From contig NZ_CP039121.1 of NCBI RefSeq assembly GCF_014131735.1, positions 186,001 through 250,000 on the forward strand: DNA of 64,000 bases. The letters are read 5' to 3'. This stretch comes from Lactiplantibacillus plantarum. GTDB taxonomy: Bacteria; Bacillota; Bacilli; Lactobacillales; Lactobacillaceae. The stretch's first letter is position 1, and the number at the start of each line of letters is the position of its first letter. Below the pieces are notes generated by a model that had not been told where the DNA came from, searched no databases, and worked only from the letters and a program-made list of their open reading frames with translations. The translations under genes were made by a program, and so were the position numbers. Below are positions 8,254-21,792 of the stretch, one piece after another.

Positions 8254-9276
8254 ATGTATCAAGCAAGCCAGAAGCGCTATGACCATATGATTTATAATCG
8301 AGTAGGCAATAGTGGTTTGAAGCTGTCAGCAATCGGGCTAGGTCTTTGGAATAATTTTGGAAGCGTTGATCCGATCGCTAATCAAAAGGCAATCATTCAT
8401 CAAGCTTTTGATTTGGGAATTACCTACTACGACTTAGCCAATAACTATGGCCCGGAGCCCGGCAGTGCAGAAACTAATTTTGGTCGTATTATGGCTACCG
8501 ATATGCGGCCATACCGTGACGAAATGGTCATTGCTAGTAAAGCGGGCTATGTGATGTGGCCGGGACCATACGGCAATTGGGGGTCACGAAAAAGTATTAT
8601 TGCCAGTGCTGATCAGAGTCTGCAGCGAACTGGTTTAGACTACTTTGATATTTTTTATAGTCACCGTCCTGATCCTGAAACACCAATGGAGGAGACGGCC
8701 ACTGCGCTTGATCAGCTAGTACGGCAGGGTAAGACACTGTATGTAGGCATTTCAAATTATAATGGCAAGCAGACGGCTGCTATGACCAAGATATTTGAAT
8801 CATTAGGAACCCCATACATTATTCACCAACCACGCTATAATATGTTTAATCGACAGGTGGAACAGGACTTGTTCCCCGTTCTACAAGCAACTCATAAGGC
8901 GGCGGTTGGCTTTAGCTCACTATCACAGGGGTTATTGACGGACAAGTATCTGCACGGAATCACGACAGATTCACGGGCCAATAAGCAAACAATTCCATTT
9001 TTGAGTCCAGTCCAGGTAGAACAGACACTAGCTACGGTAAAGCGCTTAAATGAAGTCGCGCAACAACGGGAGCAAAGCTTAGCTCAAATGGCTTTGGCTT
9101 GGAACCTACGTCAGCCAGCCTTAGCAAGTGTCTTGATTGGTGCTAGCCGGCCAGAGCAGGTGGTTAATAACGTTGCTGCATTGGAAAAGTTGAAATTTAG
9201 TGAATCAGAATTAGCAACGATTGAACAGATTCTTACCGAACAACCGGCAATTGATTGGAATGCTGGTCGATCATAG
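8254..9276 (+). CDS. Aldo/keto reductase (YghZ-like)
   Basis: A 340-residue NADPH-dependent aldo/keto reductase. The catalytic tetrad is seen in DLANNYG (Asp and Tyr, about residue 60), ASKAGY (Lys) and FYSHRPDPETP (His). The insert YGPEPGSAETNFG and the neighbouring VMWPGPYGNWGSRK match the YghZ/methylglyoxal or L-glyceraldehyde-3-phosphate reductase branch. The start is the ATG at 8254 (GAGAGGG 9 bases upstream), not the GTG at 8245 that lies inside the ribosome site. A cre site precedes it. Likely role: reduction of small toxic aldehydes from sugar metabolism; the substrate is inferred. Confidence 0.88.
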   Translation: MYQASQKRYDHMIYNRVGNSGLKLSAIGLGLWNNFGSVDPIANQKAIIHQAFDLGITYYDLANNYGPEPGSAETNFGRIMATDMRPYRDEMVIASKAGYVMWPGPYGNWGSRKSIIASADQSLQRTGLDYFDIFYSHRPDPETPMEETATALDQLVRQGKTLYVGISNYNGKQTAAMTKIFESLGTPYIIHQPRYNMFNRQVEQDLFPVLQATHKAAVGFSSLSQGLLTDKYLHGITTDSRANKQTIPFLSPVQVEQTLATVKRLNEVAQQREQSLAQMALAWNLRQPALASVLIGASRPEQVVNNVAALEKLKFSESELATIEQILTEQPAIDWNAGRS

Positions 9277-9318
9277 CGTTTGCACAATTCGCTATAGTCA
9301 ATGTTATAGAGCCGCAAA

Positions 9319-9351
9319 AGAAAGGGCCATATCCGAGGATATGGCCTTTCT
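9319..9351 (+). terminator. Hairpin after aldo/keto reductase
   Basis: AGAAAGGGCCATATC pairs with GATATGGCCTTTCT with one bulged G; no long T run follows, so termination strength is uncertain. Confidence 0.5.
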
Positions 9352-9411
9352 GTACCTAATAGTTAAGTTAATAATAACATAATTTTGCAGATTTGCACGC
9401 ACAGGGGGGCC

Positions 9412-9421
9412 TTTACTAAAT
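9412..9421 (+). promoter_or_regulatory. Putative LacI-type (RafR/GalR) operator
   Basis: TTTACTAAAT matches the motif TTTTA(G/C)TAAAA that recurs before galM, the raffinose transporter, lacL, galK and the GH42 gene. Its place upstream of the regulator suggests autoregulation; it is the weakest of the set. Confidence 0.4.
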
Positions 9422-9589
9422 AAATTAGTGTTTAAATTCGCCAATTTTCACAATTAATGATAAAGTTTTACATGATAGTTATCACGATTATGCGTTGAAG
9501 TTCGGCGCAATACTTGAAAATTAAAATAATTTGCAAATAAATCATGCGATAGCGACTTTAGATGGTAGTAAGAATTAGTTTGAATTTAA

Positions 9590-10597
<1,008 letters not shown>

Positions 10598-10604
10598 TGA
10601 AGGG

Positions 10605-10636
10605 CGATCTGGGATAGAAACCAGATCGTTCTTTTA
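10605..10636 (+). terminator. Terminator after rafR-like gene
   Basis: CGATCTGG, an 8-base loop and CCAGATCG, followed by TTCTTTTAGTATTTT. The downstream operator at 10640 abuts the T-rich tail. Confidence 0.75.
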
Positions 10637-10639
10637 GTA

Positions 10640-10651
10640 TTTTAACTAAAA
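10640..10651 (+). promoter_or_regulatory. Putative LacI-type operator before galM
   Basis: TTTTAACTAAAA, an even-centred variant of the TTTTA(G/C)TAAAA motif and matching half of the lacL operator palindrome. It lies just upstream of the TATACT -10 element of galM (10679-10684). Confidence 0.5.
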
Positions 10652-10690
10652 GTTTTACTCAACTTCAAGAAATTCTGGTATACTTCTAAA

Positions 10691-10704
10691 TGAAAGCGGT
10701 TTAA
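10691..10704 (+). promoter_or_regulatory. cre site before galM
   Basis: TGAAAGCGGTTTAA keeps the strong TGAAAGCG core of the CcpA site and lies at about +1 to +14 relative to the TATACT -10 element, a position that would repress galM in glucose. Confidence 0.55.
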
Positions 10705-10719
10705 ATAACACGGAGGTGC

Positions 10720-11754
10720 ATGATTTTGGAAACTAAAAAAACGGTGTTTGACCAACTAGATGGTCAAGATGTAATGCGTTATACGCTGGTCAATGACCAT
10801 CAAACTCGTATCTCGGTCCTTAGTTATGGTGGGACGTGGCAAGAATTCGTCGTCAATGAAGACGGCGTTGAACATCCCTTGATTTGGGGCCTTGATAACA
10901 TGACTGACTATCAACGAGTGGGATACTGCCTATGTCAATCAATTGGTCGGGTTGCTGGCCGGATTGGCGGCGCTAAGTTCAAAATCGATGATCAATCCTA
11001 TCAAGTTGATATGAACGAACAAACCCATTCGCTACACGGCGGGAATCATGGTTTTAACACGCTGAACTTTGAAGGTGCTTTTAGCCAAACCAATGATAGT
11101 GTCAGTGTGACTTTGAAGAAGCATATCAACGCCAGTGATGATAATTACCCGGGAAATATGGATGTCGCTATCAAGTTTACATTAGATAATCAGGATCAAG
11201 TATCCATTGCATTTACCGGTGATACTGATGCAGCAACCCTCTTTAATCCAACTAATCACGTTTATTGGAACACAACTGATGATCGGACCAGTTTGGCCCA
11301 ACAAAAATTACAGATTACGAGTGCAGCTCACTTGGAATTTGATGATGAAAAAGTCCCAACTGGTAAGAAATTAGCAGTTAAAGGCACAGCGTATGACTTT
11401 AACCAGGCACAACCAGTTGAAAAGGCATTAGACCAGCTGAAGACTGAGAATGGTGGCATTGAATTTGACGATGCGTATGAAGTTGCCCCAAGTGCGGCAG
11501 AACCAATTGCTATCGTTGGGGATACTGATGATAAGCGCCAAGTAAAAATTTATTCAGATCGCAATAGTCTTATTATCTTCACGGCTAATCCGTTTGATGC
11601 TGATAAGGAAGACGCGCATCAATATAATGCGTTAGCGACGGAAGCCCAGACACTTCCTGATGCAATCAATCATCCTGATTTTGGTGATATTGTGTTACGT
11701 CCAGGAGCACCAGTGACGCATACGATTCGGTACCAATATGAACGGTTAAATTAA
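10720..11754 (+). CDS. galM: Aldose 1-epimerase (galactose mutarotase)
   Basis: A protein of about 344 residues that interconverts beta- and alpha-galactose so GalK can use it. Family features: HSLHGGNHGFN (residue about 107, substrate His), NPTNHVYWN (catalytic acid His, about 180), and ATEAQTLPDAINH near the C-terminus with the catalytic base Glu. The ATG at 10720 has GGAGG only 3 bases before it; the in-frame TTG at 10726 is better spaced (9 bases) and may be the true start. It lies between the regulator and the raffinose transporter, so it probably processes galactose released by the alpha-galactosidase. Confidence 0.92.
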   Translation: MILETKKTVFDQLDGQDVMRYTLVNDHQTRISVLSYGGTWQEFVVNEDGVEHPLIWGLDNMTDYQRVGYCLCQSIGRVAGRIGGAKFKIDDQSYQVDMNEQTHSLHGGNHGFNTLNFEGAFSQTNDSVSVTLKKHINASDDNYPGNMDVAIKFTLDNQDQVSIAFTGDTDAATLFNPTNHVYWNTTDDRTSLAQQKLQITSAAHLEFDDEKVPTGKKLAVKGTAYDFNQAQPVEKALDQLKTENGGIEFDDAYEVAPSAAEPIAIVGDTDDKRQVKIYSDRNSLIIFTANPFDADKEDAHQYNALATEAQTLPDAINHPDFGDIVLRPGAPVTHTIRYQYERLN

Positions 11755-11764
11755 TACTAGTTGA

Positions 11765-11797
11765 GGTGTCAGGCGAGTTCTGCCTGGCGCCTTTTTT
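11765..11797 (+). terminator. Terminator after galM
   Basis: GGTGTCAGGC, a short loop, GCCTGGCGCC (two G-T type pairs) and TTTTTT. Confidence 0.75.
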
Positions 11798-11997
11798 GTA
11801 AACGTATGAGTAAACAATGTTTAATTTAGTTAACAAAGTCCCGAGCATCTGATTAATACCGTGATTAGTAAAACGATGATCATTGGTAAGATAATGAGTA
11901 CTATACTGCTTAAGCCCTTGGAAAGCGGGCAATCAGTGTCGATAGGCGCATTAGCAGGTCCTAATCAAAAGCGGTATAGATAAAACTTTTGAACAAA

Positions 11998-12008
11998 TTT
12001 TACTAAAA
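11998..12008 (+). promoter_or_regulatory. LacI-type operator before raffinose transporter
   Basis: TTTTACTAAAA, a perfect odd-centred copy of the recurring motif, 5 bases upstream of the -35 element. Confidence 0.6.
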
Positions 12009-12012
12009 ATCA

Positions 12013-12041
12013 TTGACATTACTTCTGAAAACGATTACATT
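12013..12041 (+). promoter_or_regulatory. Promoter with overlapping cre site
   Basis: TTGACA (12013-12018), 17 bases, TACATT (12036-12041). The CcpA site TGAAAACGATTACA (12026-12039) meets the consensus at every position and covers the -10 element, predicting strong glucose repression of the transporter and alpha-galactosidase. Confidence 0.75.
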
Positions 12042-12081
12042 TAAACTTGTAAATTATTCAAGGAAGATGTGAGGCGAGATT

Positions 12082-14040
12082 ATGGATGCAGAGACAAAGC
12101 AGAGTAAAGGTCGTAAAATAACATCGCGACTTGCTTATTCGTTTGGGGCGTTTGGGCACGATGCCTTCTATGCCACTTTATCAACTTATTTTATTATGTT
12201 TGTGACCTCCCACTTGTTCGATAAGAGTAGTGGGGCTCAAGGAACACAAATGATTGCTTGGATCACCATGATTATTGCAGGTTTGCGGTTCGTGGAACTA
12301 GCAATTGATCCTTTGATCGGGAATGCCATTGATAATACTAATTCTCGGTGGGGCCACTTTAAACCATGGATTGTCATTGGTGGAATTATAGGTTCCGTCG
12401 TTTTAGCACTTTTATTCACGAGTTTAGGCGGATTAAATACCTCAAACCCCATTCTATATTTAATTATTTTTGCAATTTTATACATTACAATGGATATTTT
12501 CTATTCGTTTAAAGATGTTGGTTTTTGGTCAATGATTCCAGCAATCTCATTTGACTCAGCAGAACGTGAAAAGACGGCGACATACGCCCGGGTTGGCTCT
12601 AACATTGGTGCCAACATCGTTGGGGTTATCGTTATGCCAATCGTCTTAATGTTTTCTGTTAAGTCTAACAGTGGTCAAGGTGACAACCGTGGTTGGATGG
12701 CATTTGGGATCATTATTGCCGCAATCGCTTTGATTTCTGCCTTAGTTGTTGCACTTGGAACCAAAGAAAATGATTCTGAATTGCGTAAGAACACTGAAAA
12801 GACTAGCTTCAAGGAAGTCTTCAAAGTGTTAGCCCGTAACGATCAATTGATGTGGTTATCATTGATGTATGGGATCTACACGGCAGGGATTGCCATTACG
12901 AACTCACTAGAACTTTACTACTTCACCTATATTTTGGGTGACGCCTCGAAGTTTACACTATTAGGTTCGCTAAATGCGATTATTGGGATTTTTGCCGTAT
13001 TGGCCTTCCCACCATTAGCAAAGAAGTTTAGTCGTCGTAAAGTGTTCTTCTTAGCAGTTGTTATTATGATGATTTCACTGATCATGTTTGCCTTTGCTGG
13101 TCAGTCATTACCAATGATCTTAACAGCGGCCGTATTATTCTACATTCCACAACCATTAATTTTCTTAGTTGTTTTGATGGTTTTGAGTGATTCTGTTGAA
13201 TATGGGCAGTTGAAGTTTGGTCATCGTGACGAATCTTTAACCTTATCCGTTCGGCCTTTACTTGATAAATTAGGCGGTGCGATTTCTAACGGTGTCGTTG
13301 GTTTAACTGCTGTTTGGGCTGGGATGACAGCTGGTGCCACTGCTGGTGATGTGACTAGCCATGGCGCTGCCATCTTCAAGTTAATGATGTTCGGTGTACC
13401 TGCTGCTATGATTTTGATTGGGACATTCATCTTCTTCAAGAAGGTTAAGTTGGATGAAAAGATGCATGCACAAATCGTTGATGAACTTGAAAAAACATGG
13501 TCAACTCACTTGGAAACCGATGAAACTCCTGCTGAAGTTGAAGCAGAAGCCGATGCCAAGACGACGGTTTATCAAGATCCTGTTGCCGGGGAACTGATCA
13601 GTTTGAAAGATGTTGCTGACGAATCCTTCGCAAACGGTAGTATGGGTAAAGGTTTCGCCATTAAACCAACGGATGGTCGCGTTGTCGCACCATTTGATGG
13701 TGAAGTTGTTGCAACCTTCCCGACTCGCCATGCAATCGGATTACGTTCTGATACCGGTATTTTAACGCTAATTCATATTGGGATTGGTACCGTTAAGATG
13801 CGTGGGACTGGATTTGTTCAGTACGTTGAGAAGGGCGACCATGTCACACAAGGGCAAGAATTAATTGAATTCTGGCAACCAGCAATTGAAAAGGCTGGCT
13901 TGGATGATACCGTTATGGTCGTTATTACAAACTATAAAGATATGCCCGAATTTACGTATCTTAAAGATTCAGGAACCACCGTACAAGATGATGAAGATGT
14001 CTTACAATTATCGAATGTCGGCTTACCGGATCAAGCATAG
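12082..14040 (+). CDS. rafP: Galactoside (raffinose-type) GPH transporter with C-terminal EIIA domain
   Basis: A 652-residue LacS-type carrier of the glycoside-pentoside-hexuronide family. Residues about 1-470 hold 12 membrane segments with FGAFGHDAFYATLSTYF at the N-terminus and DSVEYGQLKFGHRDE between helices; residues about 490-650 form a EIIA-Glc-like domain with LTLIHIGIGTVK carrying the phosphorylatable His. In LacS proteins HPr-dependent phosphorylation of this domain tunes transport. GAGG precedes the ATG. The alpha-galactosidase gene follows 96 bases downstream, so raffinose, melibiose or stachyose are the likely substrates, by H+ symport or galactose exchange. Confidence 0.9.
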   Translation: MDAETKQSKGRKITSRLAYSFGAFGHDAFYATLSTYFIMFVTSHLFDKSSGAQGTQMIAWITMIIAGLRFVELAIDPLIGNAIDNTNSRWGHFKPWIVIGGIIGSVVLALLFTSLGGLNTSNPILYLIIFAILYITMDIFYSFKDVGFWSMIPAISFDSAEREKTATYARVGSNIGANIVGVIVMPIVLMFSVKSNSGQGDNRGWMAFGIIIAAIALISALVVALGTKENDSELRKNTEKTSFKEVFKVLARNDQLMWLSLMYGIYTAGIAITNSLELYYFTYILGDASKFTLLGSLNAIIGIFAVLAFPPLAKKFSRRKVFFLAVVIMMISLIMFAFAGQSLPMILTAAVLFYIPQPLIFLVVLMVLSDSVEYGQLKFGHRDESLTLSVRPLLDKLGGAISNGVVGLTAVWAGMTAGATAGDVTSHGAAIFKLMMFGVPAAMILIGTFIFFKKVKLDEKMHAQIVDELEKTWSTHLETDETPAEVEAEADAKTTVYQDPVAGELISLKDVADESFANGSMGKGFAIKPTDGRVVAPFDGEVVATFPTRHAIGLRSDTGILTLIHIGIGTVKMRGTGFVQYVEKGDHVTQGQELIEFWQPAIEKAGLDDTVMVVITNYKDMPEFTYLKDSGTTVQDDEDVLQLSNVGLPDQA

Positions 14041-14053
14041 TTTCTTTACGAGG

Positions 14054-14092
14054 AGAGCTATTAATGACGCGAGCCATTAATAGCTCTTTTTG
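14054..14092 (+). terminator. Intercistronic terminator between transporter and alpha-galactosidase
   Basis: A 13-bp perfect stem (AGAGCTATTAATG with CATTAATAGCTCT, loop of 8) and TTTTTG. Since the next gene has no obvious strong promoter, partial read-through is likely. Confidence 0.75.
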
Positions 14093-14136
14093 TGAACTGA
14101 AATAGAAAAAGCTAATAGCGAAGGGAAGATTTTACT

Positions 14137-16353
14137 ATGGCAGTAACGTTGCAGCAAACTTTAATTGACATTGATGAAGAACAACTTGTCTTTCACCTGC
14201 ATAACGATCAAATCTCGTATATTCTAGGTGTGGAGACAGGCAACGTGTTGGCCCACTTGTACTTTGGCCCACGGGTTCGGGGTTATCATGGCGAGCGTCA
14301 GTATCCCCGGATTGATCGGGGGTTCTCAGGAAATTTACCGAATACGACTGATCGAAGCTATTCCAAGGATGATTTGCCACAGGAATACGGTGGCAATAAT
14401 ACCGGTGATTATCGGCAACCCGCCGCGATTATTCGCGCGGCCAATGGTGCTCGAACAGTTGATTTTCGTTATCAAGACTGCCGGATGGAAGCCGGTAAGC
14501 CGGAACTTAAGGGCTTGCCACAAACTTATGTCGAAGATGAGGATGAAGCCCAAACTTTGATTGTGACGTTGCGAGATGCCACATTAGGCGTGACACTCGA
14601 ATTAGCCTACACGATTTATCGGGATCGGCCAGTTATCACGCGTAGCGCCCGGTTGATTAATCACAGTGAGCAAGCTGTCGACTTAGAAAAAGTGGCTTCG
14701 ATGCAGATGGACCTGCCAACCCAACCATTAGATGCCATTTCGTTACCTGGAAGCTATGCGCGTGAGCGCCAGCTTAGTCGTGAACGGCTCCATCGAGGTG
14801 TAACTCAGTTTGAAAGTCGCCGGGGTGCTAGTTCTCATCATATGAATCCTTTTGTGGCGCTAGCTGATCCGAATACTAATGAATTTCAAGGCAATGTCCT
14901 TGGTGCATTGCTAATTTATTCAGGTAACCACCAGATTAGTTTAGAACGGGACCCAATTGGTCAGACACGCTTGACTATGGGAATCAATGAATATAACTTC
15001 GACTGGCGATTGGCGGCCGGTGATAGTTTCCAAACGCCCGAGGTTGCAATGGTATACTCGACGACGGGGCTTAATGGTATGTCGCAAACCTACCATGATT
15101 TATTGCGTGATCGCGTGGCGCGCAGTCGTTACAAGCACGATCTCCGGCCGATCTTGATCAACAATTGGGAAGCCACTTACTTTGACTTTGATGCGGACAA
15201 GATTCAATCAATCTTGGATGCTGCAGCACCACTGGGTATCGAAATGTTTGTGCTGGATGACGGTTGGTTCGGTCATCGAAATGATGATAATAGTTCGCTA
15301 GGTGACTGGTTTGTTAATCGGAACAAGTTACCAGGAGGCTTAGCGGATATTAGCAAACGGACCCATGATAAAGGGATGCGGTTCGGACTTTGGTTCGAGC
15401 CAGAAAATATTTCAGCCGATTCCGATCTTTATCGGGCCCATCCTGATTGGGTGTTAGGCGTACCAGATCGTGGCCGAACGTTATCGCGGAACGAATACGT
15501 GCTTGATTTCAGCCAGCCGGATGTTGTCGACAATATTTTTGAACAAATGACCGCAGTTCTTGATAAGGTGCCCATTGATTATATCAAGTGGGATATGAAC
15601 CGCAATTTAACGGAAGTCTATTCGCCACATAGCGATTCAACTCATGAAGGTGAGACTAGCCACCGCTTTATCTTAGGTGTATATGACTTGATGGAGCGTT
15701 TAACAAAACGCTATCCACAGATCTTATTTGAAGGCTGCTCTGGCGGTGGTGGCCGCTTTGATGCTGGTTTAATGTATTATATGCCACAGAGTTGGCCATC
15801 AGATAATAATGACCCGATTGAACGGCTCAAAATTCAATATGGGACTTCACTCGTTTATCCAATTTCTGCAATTACCGCCCATGTTGGGACGAGCCCGGAT
15901 GAATTGTTAGGACGGTCGACGTCGATGAAGATGCGTGGTGCTGTGGCAATGAGTGGTACCTTGGGCTATGAACTGGACGCGGCCCAACTAAGTGATGCGG
16001 ACAAGCAGGCCGTTAAAAGACAGGTTGCCTTCTATAAGCAGCACCGTGAGTTAGTTCAATACGGGACCTTTTATCGATTAGAGAGCCCGTTTGAATCTAA
16101 TACGGTGGCGTGGATGTTTGTTAGTCCGGATCAGAAAGAAGCCTTGCTGCTCACCTTCGTTATTTTAGGTGCAGTTCAACCAGAACCGCATATTACGAAG
16201 TTAGCGGGATTAGACCCTCAGCAGACCTACGTTGAGACCGACACAAACAAAATGTACGGTGGCGATGAATTGATGCAACTAGGACTCTACACGACTCCCG
16301 TTCAAACTAGTGACTTTACGGCGCAGGTACATTACTTCAAGGCTAAGGACTAA
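14137..16353 (+). CDS. melA: Alpha-galactosidase, GH36
   Basis: A 738-residue glycoside hydrolase family 36 enzyme that removes terminal alpha-1,6-galactose from melibiose, raffinose and stachyose. An N-terminal beta-sandwich (to about 330) precedes the TIM barrel. The nucleophile is Asp486 in KWDMNR and the acid/base is Asp556 in SWPSDNND; FVLDDGWFG and GLWFEPE are further family blocks. No signal peptide, so it acts on imported sugar. GAAGGGA precedes the ATG. It forms a unit with the upstream GPH carrier; L. plantarum is known to have an intracellular GH36 melA of this kind. Confidence 0.95.
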   Translation: MAVTLQQTLIDIDEEQLVFHLHNDQISYILGVETGNVLAHLYFGPRVRGYHGERQYPRIDRGFSGNLPNTTDRSYSKDDLPQEYGGNNTGDYRQPAAIIRAANGARTVDFRYQDCRMEAGKPELKGLPQTYVEDEDEAQTLIVTLRDATLGVTLELAYTIYRDRPVITRSARLINHSEQAVDLEKVASMQMDLPTQPLDAISLPGSYARERQLSRERLHRGVTQFESRRGASSHHMNPFVALADPNTNEFQGNVLGALLIYSGNHQISLERDPIGQTRLTMGINEYNFDWRLAAGDSFQTPEVAMVYSTTGLNGMSQTYHDLLRDRVARSRYKHDLRPILINNWEATYFDFDADKIQSILDAAAPLGIEMFVLDDGWFGHRNDDNSSLGDWFVNRNKLPGGLADISKRTHDKGMRFGLWFEPENISADSDLYRAHPDWVLGVPDRGRTLSRNEYVLDFSQPDVVDNIFEQMTAVLDKVPIDYIKWDMNRNLTEVYSPHSDSTHEGETSHRFILGVYDLMERLTKRYPQILFEGCSGGGGRFDAGLMYYMPQSWPSDNNDPIERLKIQYGTSLVYPISAITAHVGTSPDELLGRSTSMKMRGAVAMSGTLGYELDAAQLSDADKQAVKRQVAFYKQHRELVQYGTFYRLESPFESNTVAWMFVSPDQKEALLLTFVILGAVQPEPHITKLAGLDPQQTYVETDTNKMYGGDELMQLGLYTTPVQTSDFTAQVHYFKAKD

Positions 16354-16395
16354 GCTCAGCCATTAAACATATTAAAACTTAATCATCGTTAATCT

Positions 16396-16436
16396 AAAAG
16401 AACGCTCTGGCAAATAACTCGCCGGAGCGTTCTTTT
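16396..16436. terminator. Bidirectional terminator between melA and lacM
   Basis: AAAAGAACGCTCTGGC pairs with GCCGGAGCGTTCTTTT (16 bp, one wobble, loop of 9) between convergent genes. Confidence 0.85.
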
Positions 16437-16452
16437 GAAATCAAAATAACTT

Positions 16453-19377
<2,925 letters not shown>

Positions 19378-19485
19378 TGACAACAACTACTGACAACGAC
19401 AACGGGCGATAAGAAGAATTTGAATCGATAACGTGATAAATTTGTAAAGCGTTACCAAATCTTGTTCTAAAGGTCTTATGGGGTG

Positions 19486-19514
19486 TTGACAACAATCAAA
19501 AAAAGCATTATAGT
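19486..19514 (+). promoter_or_regulatory. galKETR promoter
   Basis: TTGACA (19486-19491), exactly 17 bases, TATAGT (19509-19514): a near-consensus sigma-A promoter 45 bases before the galK ATG. Confidence 0.8.
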
Positions 19515-19527
19515 CAAACTAATAAAA

Positions 19528-19538
19528 TTTTAGTAAAA
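19528..19538 (+). promoter_or_regulatory. LacI-type operator at the galK transcription start
   Basis: TTTTAGTAAAA, a perfect copy of the motif at about +7 to +17, an effective repressor position. GalR, encoded at the end of this operon, is the expected ligand-responsive binder. Confidence 0.65.
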
Positions 19539-19559
19539 CTATTTACGGAGGGATTTTTC

Positions 19560-20723
19560 ATGAATACTAGCGACTTAAAACAGGAGTTTACCGAAGCCTT
19601 TGATACCAAGCCAGAACGGGTCTTTTTCTCACCTGGTCGAATCAACTTGATCGGTGAACATACTGATTATAACGGGGGCCATGTTTTCCCATGTGCGATT
19701 ACAATCGGGACATATGGTGTTTATGCACCCCGGACAGATACGACAGTGCGGATGTACTCAGCTAATATTCCAGATGCTGGGATCGTCACGTTTGATGTCA
19801 ACGACCTTTCATATGACAAAGCCGCTGGTTGGACAAATTATCCTAAGGGAATGATGGACGAAATCGCGAAGACCGGCGTTAAATTCGATCATGGTTTTGA
19901 TTTCTACGTCCATGGCAACATGCCTGATGGTGCTGGATTATCATCATCTGCGTCAATTGAGTTATTAACTGGAATCATGTTAAACACTGGTTTTAATCTC
20001 GGTATTAGCCAATTAGATCTTGTTAAGATTGGTCAAAAGTGCGAAAACAACTATGTTGGTGTTAACTCCGGGATCATGGATCAATTTGCTGTTGGAATGG
20101 GTAAAAAGGACCAAGCAATTTTACTTGATACCAACACCATGGACTATTCTTATGCACCCGTAAAGTTAGGCAACAACGTAATCGTTATCATGAATACGAA
20201 CAAACGGCGCGAATTGGCGGATTCAAAATATAATGAACGCCGCTCCGAATGTGAAGAAGCATTACGCCGATTACAAACTAAGTTAGACATCAAATCACTT
20301 GGCGATTTAACTAACGACCAGTTTGACGAAGCGGCCTACTTAATCAATGATGAAACCTTAATCAAACGTGCCCGGCATGCCGTTTTCGAAAATCAACGGG
20401 CCATTCGCGCAACTAAGGCCTTGGCTGACGATGATTTAACGACCTTTGGCGAATTAGTGACGGCTTCCCACGTTTCACTACACTTTGACTATGAAGTGAC
20501 TGGGAAAGAATTGGATACGTTGGCCGAAACAGCTTGGAAACAACCAGGCGTGCTTGGTGCGCGGATGACTGGTGCTGGCTTTGGTGGCTGTGGTATTGCC
20601 ATCGTTGATAAGGACCAAGTCGATGCCTTTAAGGAAAACGTCGGTAAAGTTTATCGCGACACGATTGGTTACGACGCTGATTTCTACATTGCTGAAATCG
20701 CAGACGGCCCTAAGGAACTTTAA
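19560..20723 (+). CDS. galK: Galactokinase
   Basis: A 387-residue GHMP kinase making alpha-galactose-1-phosphate from galactose and ATP. It has the galactokinase signature PGRINLIGEHTDYNGG (about residues 24-39), the ATP loop GAGLSSSASIE (about 125-135) and the C-terminal MTGAGFGGC. GGAGGG lies before the ATG. First gene of galKETR; expression is expected to need galactose and low glucose, given the operator at the promoter. Confidence 0.97.
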   Translation: MNTSDLKQEFTEAFDTKPERVFFSPGRINLIGEHTDYNGGHVFPCAITIGTYGVYAPRTDTTVRMYSANIPDAGIVTFDVNDLSYDKAAGWTNYPKGMMDEIAKTGVKFDHGFDFYVHGNMPDGAGLSSSASIELLTGIMLNTGFNLGISQLDLVKIGQKCENNYVGVNSGIMDQFAVGMGKKDQAILLDTNTMDYSYAPVKLGNNVIVIMNTNKRRELADSKYNERRSECEEALRRLQTKLDIKSLGDLTNDQFDEAAYLINDETLIKRARHAVFENQRAIRATKALADDDLTTFGELVTASHVSLHFDYEVTGKELDTLAETAWKQPGVLGARMTGAGFGGCGIAIVDKDQVDAFKENVGKVYRDTIGYDADFYIAEIADGPKEL

Positions 20724-20787
20724 TAAAAGAATTGATTTAAAATACAAATTAGCAGTAAGCATTGAGAAATATTGAGGAGGAATTAGA

Positions 20788-21792
20788 ATGGCAGTTTTAG
20801 TTTTAGGTGGTGCCGGCTACATCGGTTCACACGCAGTTGATCGGTTGGTTGCAAAGGGGTATGACGTGGCGGTTGTTGATAACTTGGTCACGGGGCACCG
20901 GGCAGCAGTCAATGAACACGCGCGTTTTTATGAAGGTGATGTCCGGGATACGGTGTTCATGAATACCGTGTTTGACCAAGAAAACGTTGAAGGTGTCATT
21001 CATTTTGCAGCTTTCTCAGTTGTTCCTGAATCGATGAAGGATCCGCTCAAGTACTTTGATAACAACACGGCAGGGATGGTTAAGTTGCTCGAAGTGATGG
21101 CTAAGCACGATGTGAAGAAAATCGTCTTCTCATCGACCGCAGCAACTTATGGTGAACCTAAGCAGGTGCCAATCAAGGAATCGGACCCACAAGTGCCAAC
21201 TAACCCATACGGCGAAAGTAAATTAGCGATGGAAAAGATCATGCACTGGTCAGATGTGGCTTACGGGATTAAGTTCGTGGCCTTACGTTACTTCAACGTG
21301 GCGGGGGCTAAGCCTGACGGCAGCATCGGCGAAGATCACGCACCAGAAACGCATCTCGTCCCAATTATTTTACAAGTAGCTGCTGGTGAACGGGATCAAT
21401 TACAAATCTTCGGTGACGACTATCCCACTCCAGACGGGACCAATGTTCGGGACTATGTTCACGTTGTCGATTTAGCTGATGCACATATCTTAGCCTTGGA
21501 ATACCTAAAGCAGGGGCACGATAGTGATGCGTTTAACTTGGGTTCTTCAACTGGCTTCTCCAACAAACAAATGTTGGACGCTGCTCGTGAAGTCACTGGT
21601 AAGCCAATTCCAGCAATCATGGCACCACGCCGCGCTGGTGATCCAAGCACATTGGTTGCAGCTAGCGACAAGGCACGTACTGTTTTAGGTTGGACACCTC
21701 AGTATGATGATGTGAAAGAAATTATCAAGACGGCTTGGACTTGGAAAGAAAGTCATCCGGCCGGCTATGATGATCGGGGAGGCCAAGCATAA
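20788..21792 (+). CDS. galE: UDP-glucose 4-epimerase
   Basis: A 334-residue short-chain dehydrogenase family epimerase that regenerates UDP-glucose from UDP-galactose. GGAGYIGSH at residues 7-15 binds NAD; the catalytic SSTAATYG and YGESK (Tyr-x-x-x-Lys) follow around residues 122-152; GGQA ends the protein. GAGGAGG precedes the ATG. Its stop and the galT start share one base (TAATG), so translation is coupled. Confidence 0.97.
   Translation: MAVLVLGGAGYIGSHAVDRLVAKGYDVAVVDNLVTGHRAAVNEHARFYEGDVRDTVFMNTVFDQENVEGVIHFAAFSVVPESMKDPLKYFDNNTAGMVKLLEVMAKHDVKKIVFSSTAATYGEPKQVPIKESDPQVPTNPYGESKLAMEKIMHWSDVAYGIKFVALRYFNVAGAKPDGSIGEDHAPETHLVPIILQVAAGERDQLQIFGDDYPTPDGTNVRDYVHVVDLADAHILALEYLKQGHDSDAFNLGSSTGFSNKQMLDAAREVTGKPIPAIMAPRRAGDPSTLVAASDKARTVLGWTPQYDDVKEIIKTAWTWKESHPAGYDDRGGQA

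Larger units (their letters stand above)
11798..12081. other. Regulatory intergenic region before the raffinose transporter
   Basis: The stretch between galM and the transporter. Its right end carries operator, promoter and cre, listed separately. The left 180 bases show no supported gene or clear signal. Confidence 0.6.

Noticed and set aside
11666..11932. 88-codon minus-strand ORF overlapping the end of galM and the following gap
   Set aside because: No ribosome site, half of it antisense to galM, and it crosses the galM terminator.
19441..19458. TTGTAAAGCGTTACCA as a cre site for galK
   Set aside because: The core is one base out of register with the CcpA consensus on either strand.
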